Assembly (NCBI GenBank): GCA_036936605.1
Contig: JAUPFV010000003.1
Location: 100,449,278-100,513,277 of the forward strand
Reading direction: 5' to 3'
DNA from: Limnanthes douglasii subsp. nivea
Lineage: Eukaryota; Streptophyta; Magnoliopsida; Brassicales; Limnanthaceae
DNA length: 64,000 nucleotides
The notes beneath the pieces are model-generated. The model made no database searches. It was not told the DNA's origin and was given only the letters and a program-made list of their open reading frames with translations. Positions 43,592 to 55,091 of this stretch are shown piece after piece. Made by a program: the position numbers and the translations under genes. The stretch's first letter is position 1, and every line of letters starts with the position of its first letter.

Positions 43592-44258
43592 ACCAGAGCA
43601 AATTGAGGAAAAGTCGCTAGTTGTCCAGCTACTAAAAATTTCCCTTAATTTATTTCTTCTCATCGCCATCATTAAATCGAAGTTATTGAGCTCAAGCTGG
43701 ATTATTTCTTGCATTTAGTGATGCATGGAAAGGAAAAGGTTGTTGACGATGCTAGAAGCTCCTGGATAATTTCACCAACCTGTTAGTATTTGTATGACAG
43801 AAAATGGCAACTATTTATCTCATTTCATTATCCTATAAAATAGTACCAACTGTTGTTTGCCTACATTCAGATATTGTTATATTCTTATTTTGTTTTCCAG
43901 ATTATACATTATTCAGAACTGCATAGTAAAAGTCCGAAGAACTACAATAGATGTGATTTGAAAAAACCCCAACATAAGTTAATAAAAAATTACACTGTAA
44001 AAAGTCGATAAAAATCTTTATTAAAAGCCACTTTTATTCTACAATTTTCATTACTAAGAAATTTTCAAACTTATAATGGTTTATGCCATCTAAACAATTA
44101 AATAACATACATATTACAAACATATCTACTATGATCTCAATTTTTCTTTCTATAAAGCTTGAAGACGAGCTGACATTGATCTCTACCTTTCTCGTCTCCA
44201 AGGCTAATGCATATTGAATCCAAGAGATATACTAAAAAAGTTGTACATTCTTTATGTT
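43592..44258. other. convergent 3' flanks of the RWD and GDH-like genes
   Basis: The 667 bp between two facing stop codons presumably holds both 3' UTRs. A further short AT-rich stretch is non-coding. No RNA gene is seen. Confidence 0.6.
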
Positions 44259-47200
44259 CTATACACATCCTTGATCTGTCATCCCCTGCGCAATATTCAG
44301 GAATGCAGAGATAGTTGCCCCGTGAACCAATGCCCTGTTGAAGAAAAGAATACTGGAAAATGAGTGTAAAGCTCGAGGGTTGTATGGAGTGTATGGCGAA
44401 AAAATGAAGATGACTTACTCTGGACTCTCTTTTTGATAGCCAAAGTCAGATGCAGCTTTAAGGGCCTTCTGATAAGTCTGTTTCAGTGCTTCCTGGCAAT
44501 AAAAGCAGAACATGTGACCTCATATAGACTGATATGCAAATGCAACTTCCGGACATGCCCTTTGAAATATGAAGACCTAGTTTTTAGATATAGAATGATG
44601 ATCTCTGCATTACCATCTCTTTTATGCGCTTAGGAAATATACATGTGTAAGTGAGGGATGTCTAGTACAAAAATGATGCCCTCTCCATTACTTTTTACTT
44701 ATCGTTTCCGAAAAATATAATTATTCTAAATGAATGTCGTTCCCACGTCAATAAAGTATTGTTTGATCATATACTTTATTAATTGTTCAGTGCAAGTCAT
44801 AATTTATTTGGAAATAGAAAAGACTAATATTGTATTATTAATAAATTTCAGCTTTGAATTGTGTGGTTTTTAATAAATGTACATTTTAAACTATGGAATG
44901 TAGGGACACTTTTTTAGACAAGTTAAGATCAAATATTTTTAGTTGTTTTTAGATGGTTAAGACCCAAAATGTCAATCCAAATCCTAAACCGTCCCTGGAT
45001 TGTCAGCTCCCTAACCACAAACCTTGGGTGGATTTGCGCGATTTCTGAATCACGGGAAGTATAGGATAAGTTTAGATTGGTATTAGTTTATGGATTTGTA
45101 TTAGATAAGGAACTATATACCTGCAATTTGGATTCAAAGTCTTCGGGGGACCAGTTCATCAAATTAAATTCGTTGTTTAACTCGATTTCTCCAGCAGCAA
45201 CCTGCAACAAATAAAACCGTCTCAGTTTGACTATTAACAATGTTTTATCAAGTATCTGTATTAACATCCGTAGACCGTATCGTTACTTTTGCCAGTTTAA
45301 GAAACAAGTTTTGGTTAATAAACTGCAAACTGAAGATGCTGCTATCCAACTGAGGTCAATTTTTAATATAAATTAACATCTCGGTTATACGAAATTGTTG
45401 AACTCCCCAAAGTGTAATTGGATAAAGACTACTCAAGATGGTGCCTTCTTCTGACGGAACCTTTATACCGCGAAAAAATACATGGAATTTTTACCAATAT
45501 AGCACCTTTCTTCCACTCGAATCTACTATAGAATAATAATAACCCACTTTATTAACTGCATTTACAAAACCTTATGCATTTCCGGATAATTTATTAGCTA
45601 AAAGGCAGCTTCAGATCTTGTTGTGAACAGCTGTACTACAATGAATACAATGTTACGGAAAGGAAGCTCCACCCATCTTCAATTCGTTAGTTATGCCTCA
45701 CATCATCTTTTTCATTATTCCATAAGGATGTATAGAATTTTTAAGGATATATCTAGTTTGATTTTTGTAACTTCTTAATTAAGAAGAGTAATACTAAGAG
45801 CATTATAATATTGATTATGGACACTAAGAAAGTCTTAAAAACGCATTTACTTCTTTTCGTTTCTTTGATAGATGCAAAAGATTCATAGTGATATGCGAGA
45901 CTTAAAAATGAATATAACTCACGCCACCAGCTCCAGCAGCAATGGCAGGTGCGATCAAAATGTTAGCTTTTTTCAGAACCTCAACTGCTTCTGATGTGCA
46001 TGACATCTTTGAACCTATAAAAAGTATAATAATATGAGGTAACATAAGACAACATGATTTAAGGTAGAAAGGTATAGTGACAATTACACTTCGTATCAGC
46101 AGCCACTACCTTCAACTAGTAGACGGCAACCTGAATTAACCAAATTGATGGCATCGGACTGATCAATCTCATTGTGGGAAGCACATGGAAAGGCCACATC
46201 ACACCTTTCACTCCAAGGTTTTACCTCATCATAGTACTTAGCCCTTGCATATGTCTTTGAATAATCTCTGTAGATGGACATGCATAAAAAACTGTCCTGT
46301 AATTTTGTAAATACGCAATTTTCAGTGAAGAATAAAAAATCAAACCTCAAACTTCTTTGTTGGGATTTGATATCCCTTAAAAATGAGACTTTCATGTAAT
46401 CAAAGCCGTCCTCATCCACCAAAAATCCTTTCGAGTCTGCAAAATTGTAATTCTTGAGATAAGTAATTAAGAACTCGCCATTTTATCTACATAACAAAAA
46501 TATGGCATTGAAACATAGCATCGCTGGGTCCTTTTAACGTGTTAACACCGACTAATCCTGTTGAGCCGTATTAGCTTCCTGATAAATAAACTTTAAGCTT
46601 CATCTTCCATTTTCATGAAGGTTGGAAAAGAAGGAACGACAAAGAGGCTTATGAGATGTAAACTTCGAAAGATAAACTAATACACTCTTTAATTAGTAAA
46701 GGGACTGACCATATGAGACTGTACAGAACGAGCTATTGGTGGATCGAAAGCATAAACGAAGGCCTTTATAACAAATGCACACTAAAGTTCAGAAAAAGAC
46801 CAACTAAGATCTTAAATTTATGGATATGGGCCTACTTACAAGACTGAAATAAAGGACCAAAAAAAATTTTGCGAACAAGTTTAACTTGTAAGCAATATAT
46901 CAATAGTATTCTACAGCATAAGCTGCTTCATAGTCCAGTACTTATACACAAGATATATCATATATTTATAAAGCGTCACCAAGTACTATAGCTGGAACCG
47001 AATATCCTAAGCGAGAAATGATTAAGACTGCGATTGATAAGTTAAAAGTCCAAATGTCACCTGATACTGTAACTGGATGAGCACCACAAGCAATTAGCTT
47101 TTCTAGAACATGCATTGCAATCTTTCCAGAACCGCTTACAACACACCTGATTAGACGAACGAAAGATACATCAATATGAATAGGCTGGCATAGAAGGTCA

Positions 47201-50200
47201 GAAAACTTCAACAACTTTGCTAAGCATCAAGCATATCATACTATACAAGTTAAGGAATAAACCTTAGTCCTTTAATTTCCTTATTCATGTCTGCAAGCAT
47301 AAGTTGGGCGAAGTAAACCTGCAAAGATGTGAAGATAAGTCAGGCACTCAGGCCAACAAATATCATTTTAATATTACCTAAGAAAGATCCTGCCTAGCAA
47401 GCAGCAACTAAACATGGATACTATCAAACTTATTGAAAATTACTAACCAGACCATAGCCTGTAGCTTCAGTCCGGAGGCTAGAACCAGACCAAAATATTC
47501 TTGGACCTGTATAACTTCCCTGCAAAAGGCATAGACATGATAGCAAGAGCTTATGCTTCCAGAGTTCCAGAAATAAATGCTAAAATAAGCAAAAAAAAAA
47601 TCATAGTAAAGTATGCATGTACTGAAACCCACATGGATCAGAACTGTATATTCCTAAAGAAATTATGTAGAGAACACAAGAACAAATCAAGTCCAGGGTC
47701 TCCTTCTCCAGTTCCCGCACCCAACATGCCCACTTAAACAATATTGGTTTAAAGTCATCCAACGTCTCAAAACAGAGAAATCACACTTATTTTGAAACAA
47801 CGTTCTATCAAAGAGAAACCAAAAGCAGCTTAAATACTGGATGGATTGCATACTGTTACTTCCACTAGCGACCAGGTTTCGACAAAAGGTAGCACGAACC
47901 GGAATAAACAAGATGCCCGCTGAACAAAAGGCATTGCGTTAAAGGTTTTAAGTACCTGAAAATGGCTCGCTAGACGTCTATATTGTCCATAAAGATATCC
48001 CATTTCCCGAGTACTAACACCCATCTCCTCTGCGGGAAGGTCCTACATTACATAAGACATTAATGGGCATTCACGATGATAGCAAAAACACAGAAAAAGT
48101 TAAATTTTCCAATTGCGTACCTTGTCAGGACCCAGATATCGATAGATCTCGTTCATATAACTCTGGCAAAAGTGCATAATCTGCCAATGTAGTGGTTAAA
48201 CATAGAGTAAAATAAACTTCCAGAAGACTCTTATGATAAATTTAAAGAACCCACCTCATTATCACTTTTTCCTTTTGGGTCAAAGTCACTTCCACCAGCT
48301 GCTCCTCCTAGTTTGTAAGGTGATAATGCATTTTTTAATGTCTGCGAAGGAATAGAAACTCTCAAATTGTATACATGTGGAATTTCTTATTCTACTTTTA
48401 TAGTACAGAAGTTCATGTTTTACTTATGAGAGGTCTAAAAGCAATTAAAACTTCCGGTGTCTAACCTAATCCAATAATTCAAACAATTCATTTGTGACTG
48501 ATGTTCAAATGAGTTCTTAAAAAAAATTATCATCCACTGTCGGAAAAGACAGCAAGTGAATATCTGTTATAAGCTTAGCATCTAGAGTCTAGATCACTGG
48601 TACCGAATGTATTATTTGCCCAATTCTTCGCTTAGATTCGGCCACCATACAGCACACTTAACTGTAGACTTGCATTTGCTTCTACGTAGAAACCCACAGC
48701 CGGGCATGAAACAAACGTGTAAGTCAAGTGTTTCCATTGGCTTAGTTTCTCGGAAGAGTCGATCACCTAATTAATTGTAGAACACTGATCTATTGGTAAA
48801 AGTAGTGGCTTTTCCTTATCTACTCTGAACAAAGACTCTACCAGCAAAAATAACAATTAAAAATGAAAAAGATTGAAAGAGGCAACCTTGACTAGAACTA
48901 AATGACAAGGGGTTCAATACGAGTAAAGATTGAACATAAAGTAAATGATAAGCAGAGTCCACTGATAATACCTGTTGAAAACCAAGAAACTTGGCTGTAC
49001 TAAGGTTCATCAATGGATGAAAACGGATACCACCTCGACATGGACCTAATGTCTGGTTAAACTGTACCCAAAAACCACGATTAACATGGGTTTCACCACG
49101 ATCATCAACCCATGGAACTCGAAAGACAATCATGCGCTCAGGTTCTAACATGCGCTCCATGATGTTCACATAACTGAAAAGTTAAAGCCGATTCATGAGA
49201 TTCTGGTTCCCACTAAATAAGAAAGCACAAATAAAATATACATTATCCCTTCAACTCACACTGAGTTTTTTGCAATCACTCTCTCTAAAGCATGCACAGC
49301 TTCTTGCACAGATTGTATGAACTCAACCTCATTAGGATCCCTTTTTAGAACAGCTTCAATAATGGAGCCCGCCGATTTTGACATAAGAGCTTCATTCGGT
49401 ATAGATAGTATGAATTGTTAACAAATTTATATAAAAGCTCAGTTTCTCACCATGTCATGCAATAATGAGAATGATGATGATAACAACACAAGATTCAGAA
49501 TCTAATTTGTAGTAATATGTGGTCCACATACCATAGATTATGAATAATTCTATTTCACTTAATAGTTTCGCATTACCAACAACTATGAAACATCTTACAA
49601 GAGAATTTGTTAGCTACTAGCAAGAGACAAATTCACTATCAAGGAAGTCTAATACTCTGCTACAAGTGCATAAATGAACAGCTGCACCTTTATAATAACC
49701 AGTCCAGTGGAGTAACAGTAACTAGGAAATGAAATATCTTTGAGTTATATATTCAAGAAGAGCCAATACATGTATGTGTTTGTCTAAGAGAGGGGGCAAT
49801 AGGTGGAAATTCTCTACGAGTAAACATTATGTCCAGAACATCAAAACATTAACACAAATGCGTAAGGATAAAGACTACTACCCTTTAAAGTAACTTGGTT
49901 AGAGAAGACTATAAACAACATGAAGTACAATATTTGAATTGGTAAAGTATTCTACAAAGGATGAGTCACAAACTGATCTTTTACTACATGCTTTTAGTTT
50001 TGTTGGAGTCCCAACAAAGATATGCAAGAACAAAATGACTAACCTTTCGCATATATGGGCTTCTCCACAACAATCTTATCCTTGGATGCTATTTGGAGGC
50101 GAAGAGCCTCTTTGTGCAGCAAACTATTGTTATGCTCTTCCAGTGCACTCATCTGCATATTTCTACTACCTTCATTCCCATAAGGGTTTCTTCTATGCTT

Positions 50201-50605
50201 TCTACCGTATTCTCTACAAACAGAACAGAATATCCTTGCCGTCCCATCCTTCACATCTACATAGGCCCACTTGTATGTATCAGCCCATTCTTCTCTCCAC
50301 CTTTTGACCACTTTCTTCTTTCTTTTTGCTGGCTGCACCTTTGGCATATCTTGATCATCATTGGGGAGCTGTGAAACCATCACCATGTGCTTAGTCTCGT
50401 CATGCTCCCCAGCAGAAGAATCATGTGCTGGTCCACCAATTAAAGGAGTGTTAGCAAACGATGGATCGTCTTCCCCATGCCCAATTTCCAAATCGATTTC
50501 TTCTCCGAGATTATTAACAACCAGCTGATGCCTCTGTGCCTGCTGGATCAAGTTCATATCATCCATCAAGGAATTCATCCCTAATCCCTCGGTTGGTCCA
50601 AACAT
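44259..50605 (-). CDS. NADP-glutamate-dehydrogenase-like protein with N-terminal zinc-finger-like domain, 15 exons, 637 aa
   Basis: Coding exons on the minus strand: 50605-50044, 49389-49260, 49173-48972, 48341-48255, 48180-48121, 48042-47956, 47519-47448, 47318-47263, 47146-47061, 46436-46346, 46267-46110, 46014-45923, 45201-45121, 44492-44419 and 44334-44259 (TAG). They sum to 1914 nt with consistent phases. Residues 1-188: acidic, then [14 protein letters not shown], then a C2H2/BED-like IFCSVC...EEHNNSLLH. Residues about 190-637: bacterial-type GDH fold, with [44 protein letters not shown], Rossmann [37 protein letters not shown] and QGMTDQGCV. It matches my recollection of Arabidopsis At1g51720. 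Positions usually Lys and Asp in active GDH read Ala ([10 protein letters not shown]) and Glu (LPAEEMGV), and the glutamate-binding Lys of GPYKGG reads Arg (GPCRGG). Canonical activity is therefore doubtful. Confidence 0.93.
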
Positions 50606-51947
50606 TCAGCATCACAATTCCAAACGCTCCTCAAATTCTCCTTTCTTAATTAACAGATTGATAATGAATAACTTAATCAAAAACTGGAAATTACATGTTC
50701 TCATGAGTGTATTGGATGATGGCATCAAAGTAAGTTAGGATTCTCAAATGAGAAAGAGCTGCAATCATCATTCCGAAATATAATATCATAAAGCTTAGTA
50801 AAAAACTTAGCAGCACACCATCATAATCTCTAAACAAATACTATATAAGGAGTCACTCGCATACTGCTAGTCTTCACTTCATTCTAAAATTCCCTATCTT
50901 TACTCCAGATAAAAATAAAAAAAAATAAAAATCTGGAATACAAGTCTATCAAATTCCATTGCAGGATTCATTCCACCAGATTAAAACTTTGATTATCCAC
51001 CAAACATATACATTATCATCATAATTATGTGTTTGACTTGTGGAGCCGAAGGAAAACTAGGTTAGTATTTCCACTAATCTGGTTCTCACCAAACCAAGAT
51101 AGCCAAGAACCCAAAAATAAAAACCCAAATCCATGTTCTTCTCTTTCGTCTATTTGGTAACAATGAAAGGTTTTACAAAGCTACCACTCTCAAAATAAAT
51201 CACCAACTTACTAAAAAACCAAAATTAAAACATCTCAATTTTAATTTGAACGAATTCAATAACACCACATGAAATTTTGCAATACCCAGAAGTCAAAATC
51301 GGGAGAAGCAAAAAAATTAAGATAGATACCTGAACAATAATAGAAAAACGTCAACTCTGAAAGAGAACCAGCTACGAAAGTTGCAGGGCGTCTATAAAGT
51401 GTTGCTCGTCATGTCTTTTCCCTTCCCTGTACTAGATGGCTCTTTGGAGAGAGAGAGGGAGGAATTGAGTAGGACTGCAATTTTACTTGTCCTGATCGAC
51501 GCACGATTCTTCGGTTGTTGTCTTAAACATGTATCTGGGTTACGTAAAAAGCGATTGATTGTTACAGCAGAGTAGTATCTCAAAGATGAGGAACACAGGT
51601 CGCTTTGCTTGCGTCTCACCAATTATTTTACAGTTTGAGGCATAAAAAACAAATCTTCATTATTATTTGCTGGTTGTGGGAAATAAAATAACGTTTAATA
51701 ACTATTTTGATATATTATTTTTTTTATTTTTCATTTATAAGTTTAAAATTTTAAAAGTTTGAAATTTGTAACACTATTCATTTTACTTTTATATTAAATG
51801 GAGTCAATTCATGGCATTACATTCTTTTATTGAAATATCTAAAACTAAAATTTCAAATTATCATTTTACTTTATTTTAACCGATAAACACGATTTTATCG
51901 TAAATGGGGAAAATTACAAGTTTTAATCCCGAATTGTGTTAAAATTA
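50606..51947 (-). promoter_or_regulatory. 5' flank of the GDH-like gene, probably with a 5' UTR intron
   Basis: Minus strand ...GTTCAG|GTATCTATC near 51328 is a plausible donor of a non-coding first exon (about 51330-51600), with acceptor just upstream of the ATG at 50605. This is inference from sequence only. No other gene is seen up to the MULE boundary. Confidence 0.4.
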
Positions 51948-52059
51948 GGAAAATTGTCTAAGTACCCACTCAATTATCATATAGTCATCTAGTGTTAAAT
52001 TATCTTTTAGTTCTCATCCCAATTATTATACTCCTACTTAATACATAACATTACTTTAA

Positions 52060-54010
52060 GGGTATGGCTATATATACCCAATTGTGGTTTAAGTTTACCC
52101 AAAAAACATAGTTGACTTTTGTTTGACTTTTTAAAGACGAAAATACCCTCAAACATCCATTTAATTACGGAACTGGCATTAAGTAAAAGAAAACACTAAG
52201 TATATCCTAAATATACCCAAATCACAAAATTACCTATTTCACTATCTTTACCCAAAAAAACACTTTGATTTAGTAGATCAAACCTCATATTACTACAATT
52301 TTGTGAAGTTCTTCAAAGTGTTCTTAAACATTCAAAGTTTCCTCAAGAACATTCAAACTCTCTTCAAAAAAATTAAACTTTTTTTAATAAAAAGATAAAA
52401 TCAAACATGAATCAACCCGAATTAAGGCAAAAATGTTTTTTTTTTTGTTTTTTTTTTTGTTTTTTTTAACCTTATGAATTAAAATTAGATTTAAGTTTAA
52501 ATAAGATAAAAAAAAAATTTAAAAAATTGGGTGCAGGCCCAATGCACCATCGTTCATCGGTACCACAAGACATGCACCGGCGGTCCATGCCTTTTTTTTA
52601 AAAAAAAACTTAATATTCTTTTAAAATCAAGTCCTTACAGATTTAGTTTTTTAAAACTAACGTCCCAAAATTATTAATTGTTTTCAATTTTTTTGTTATT
52701 TTAGTGTTTATGTATTTAATGGTTATAATAACTCTAATTTATGTGTTAATTGTTTATATAATTTTTATGACTAAACATTAATTTTTTGTTTATTTTACGT
52801 ATTTGATCAAGTACTCTCCTCCGGATTCGAAGACTGTTTTCAGTTTTTTTTTAAATATTTATGTATATAATTTATATTTTTAATTTAATTATTGATTAAT
52901 AGTTTATATATTTAAAAATTAATAAATGTATAATTTCTAAAATTAAATTTTAACTTTAATTAATAAAATCTCATATAAATTTAATAAATATATATAGCAA
53001 CTTATCAATTTTGTATATATAATATCTAACATATAATTATATTTAAACTTTAATTAATAAAATCTCAATATATATATTGGTATATATATTTTCCAAAAAT
53101 CTTGTTGATTTACTATATATTTATAAAAGTTTTATGAGATTTTATTAATTAGTGTTTAATTTTTTTTAAACTCACCCTATTATTTATTGAGTGTATTTAT
53201 TCATTTTTTATAATATTTGTACGAGGATAAATAAATAATTAAGTCAAAACTTAAAAACGGTCTTCCAACGCGGAAGGTACTACTTGTTCAAATATATAAA
53301 ATAAACAAACAAAAAATTATAGTTAGTCATAAACAATTAACACCTAAATTAAAGTTGTTATAACCATTAAATACATAAACCCTAATATAACAAAAAAAAT
53401 TAAAAAAATTAATAATTTTGGGACGTTGGTTTTAAAAAAAAAAATAAGGACTTGTTTTTTAAAAAATATTACGTTTTTTTAAAAAAAAACGTGCACCATC
53501 GGTGCAGGTCTGGTCGTACCGATGGTGCATTGGGTCTGCACCATCGGTACGAAAGGCCCGCACTTATAGGGTGCCTTGCTCACCCCACCGGGTGCTGGCC
53601 ATTTTCCGGACCGGAAAATGGCGATTTTTTTTCTATTTTAAACTTAATTGTAATTTTAAAATTAAATCTAATTCTAATTTATATTTTTGACTAAAAATCC
53701 TAACAAAATCACAAAAATTAAAGTCTAAACAATAAAAAAATCCATAATTAAACAAGAAATTAAATTTAAAAAATATTTACTTCGCCGGAAAATTTGTCGG
53801 AAAATTAAGAGAGAGATATGTTTGAGAGAAGGAAGAGTGAATATGGAATCTTAGAAAGAAAATAAAGTGGAGATAAGTAGTAAAAGAAAAAAAAAGCTTA
53901 TATACCCCAAAAGGGTATTTTCGTCTAAAATTGGGTAAATTTATACCAAAAATGGGTAAACTCAAAATTGGGTAAACTTAAACCAGTTTTGGGTATATAT
54001 AGCTTGACCC
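52060..54010. mobile_element. nested non-autonomous MULE F, 1,951 bp
   Basis: Terminal inverted repeats of about 41 bp: left GGGTATGGCTATATATACCC..., right (reverse strand) GGGTCAAGCTATATATACCC..., both running on to GGTTTAAGTTTACCC. Perfect 9-bp TSD. No transposase ORF inside. It sits 112 bp inside the left end of MULE E, so it is the younger insertion. Confidence 0.92.
52531..53541. repeat. 1-kb foldback inside MULE F
   Basis: The outer arm GTGCAGGCCCAATGCACCAT (52531-52550) faces ATGGTGCATTGGGTCTGCAC (to 53541). Further in, TTTTAAAACTAACGTCCCAA faces TTGGGACGTTGGTTTTAAAA-like sequence, and AATGGTTATAATAACTCTAA faces TTAAAGTTGTTATAACCATT. The loop is about 52850-53250. Arms are several hundred bp with mismatches. 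Confidence 0.75.
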
Positions 54011-54019
54011 TTACTTTAA

Positions 54020-55091
54020 TATCCACATTACCCTGTATTTATTATATAAGCTCAAATTTCTGTTTTCTTTCCCCTTTTTCTAGCTTTTAAATTGTGAAGC
54101 CATTCTAACCACCAAACCCTACAAACTACCGTGAAACCACAATTTTCATGTGATCGGGGAGCTTAAGGTATATATATATATATATGTAAGCTCGGTATAA
54201 AATGCATCTAACTACTGCTTTCTACGTACATGAGTTGATCACACGTTCTTCGAGTTTTTACAACCTCTGTTCTTTTGATCTTACATGTTCATTTTAGGTA
54301 ATGGTGTTTAACTACTGATTTCGAGGTTATTTCTTGATTTTCAGAGTTGAGGTAAGTCTCTTCCAACTTTTTCTTGATTTCGAGGTTTGTAAATCTAGTT
54401 TGAGTGTTTTATATGTTATTAGGTTAATTTATGTCGTTAATCCTTATTCAACTAGTTATATACTGATTTTTAGTGTATTAGATGAACGTGAAACATATAT
54501 AGACTATAAGTTTTAGGTGTCCATGTATTCTCGACAAATATGTGAGTTGTTTTATGTTTTTTTAATGTAGAAGATGTGAATTGTTTGATGTTTTCTAATG
54601 CAGAAGACACGAATTACGTTAAATAAAGCTGCGAATTGTGTACATTTTGTTTACTCCCTGAGATTTGTTTTGATAACAGTTGGAATTGCGAATTGTAAAC
54701 AAAACTCAAACTAGTAAGTTGCAAACAACTCTTAGGATCTGATATAATAGAGCATCAAACAACTCTCAGGGATGTTTTTCATCCAACTCTAGTGTAGTAG
54801 AGTTACATACAACTCTCAAAATATAAAACTGCAAACAATTCCCAACTTATAGAGGTGCATACAACTCTCGTGATATAAAATTACAAACAACTCCTAACTT
54901 ATAGAGTTGCGTACAACTCTCAGAACATAAAACTGGAAACAATTTGCGTCTTATAGTTGCACATAACTCTCATGAGAGGATGCGAGTTGTTTGGTTTAGA
55001 TGACAACCCTATTGCGAGTTGTTCATTTGGGATAGTTCGAATTGTCTGGAACTAATAACTTGCTTTATGATTGTTCAATGTAGGGTAAGGT
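54020..55091 (+). other. 5' region of MULE E with scattered palindromic repeats
   Basis: Non-coding; presumably subterminal sequence and promoter of the transposase gene. Short repeats around GAGTTGC..ACAACTC, many imperfect, occur at about 54660-55030. Confidence 0.5.
54660..55030. repeat. palindromic minisatellite cluster 1 (sparse)
   Basis: Imperfect units such as AGTTGCATACAACTCTC at irregular spacing upstream of the transposase start. Confidence 0.6.

Larger units (their letters stand above)
52051..54019. repeat. 9-bp target-site duplication TTACTTTAA of nested MULE F
   Basis: TTACTTTAA at 52051-52059 and 54011-54019, immediately outside the inverted termini. Confidence 0.92.

Noticed and set aside
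46096..49169. Minus-strand ORFs in this span as independent genes
   Set aside because: Each is one exon of the GDH-like gene read into flanking introns.
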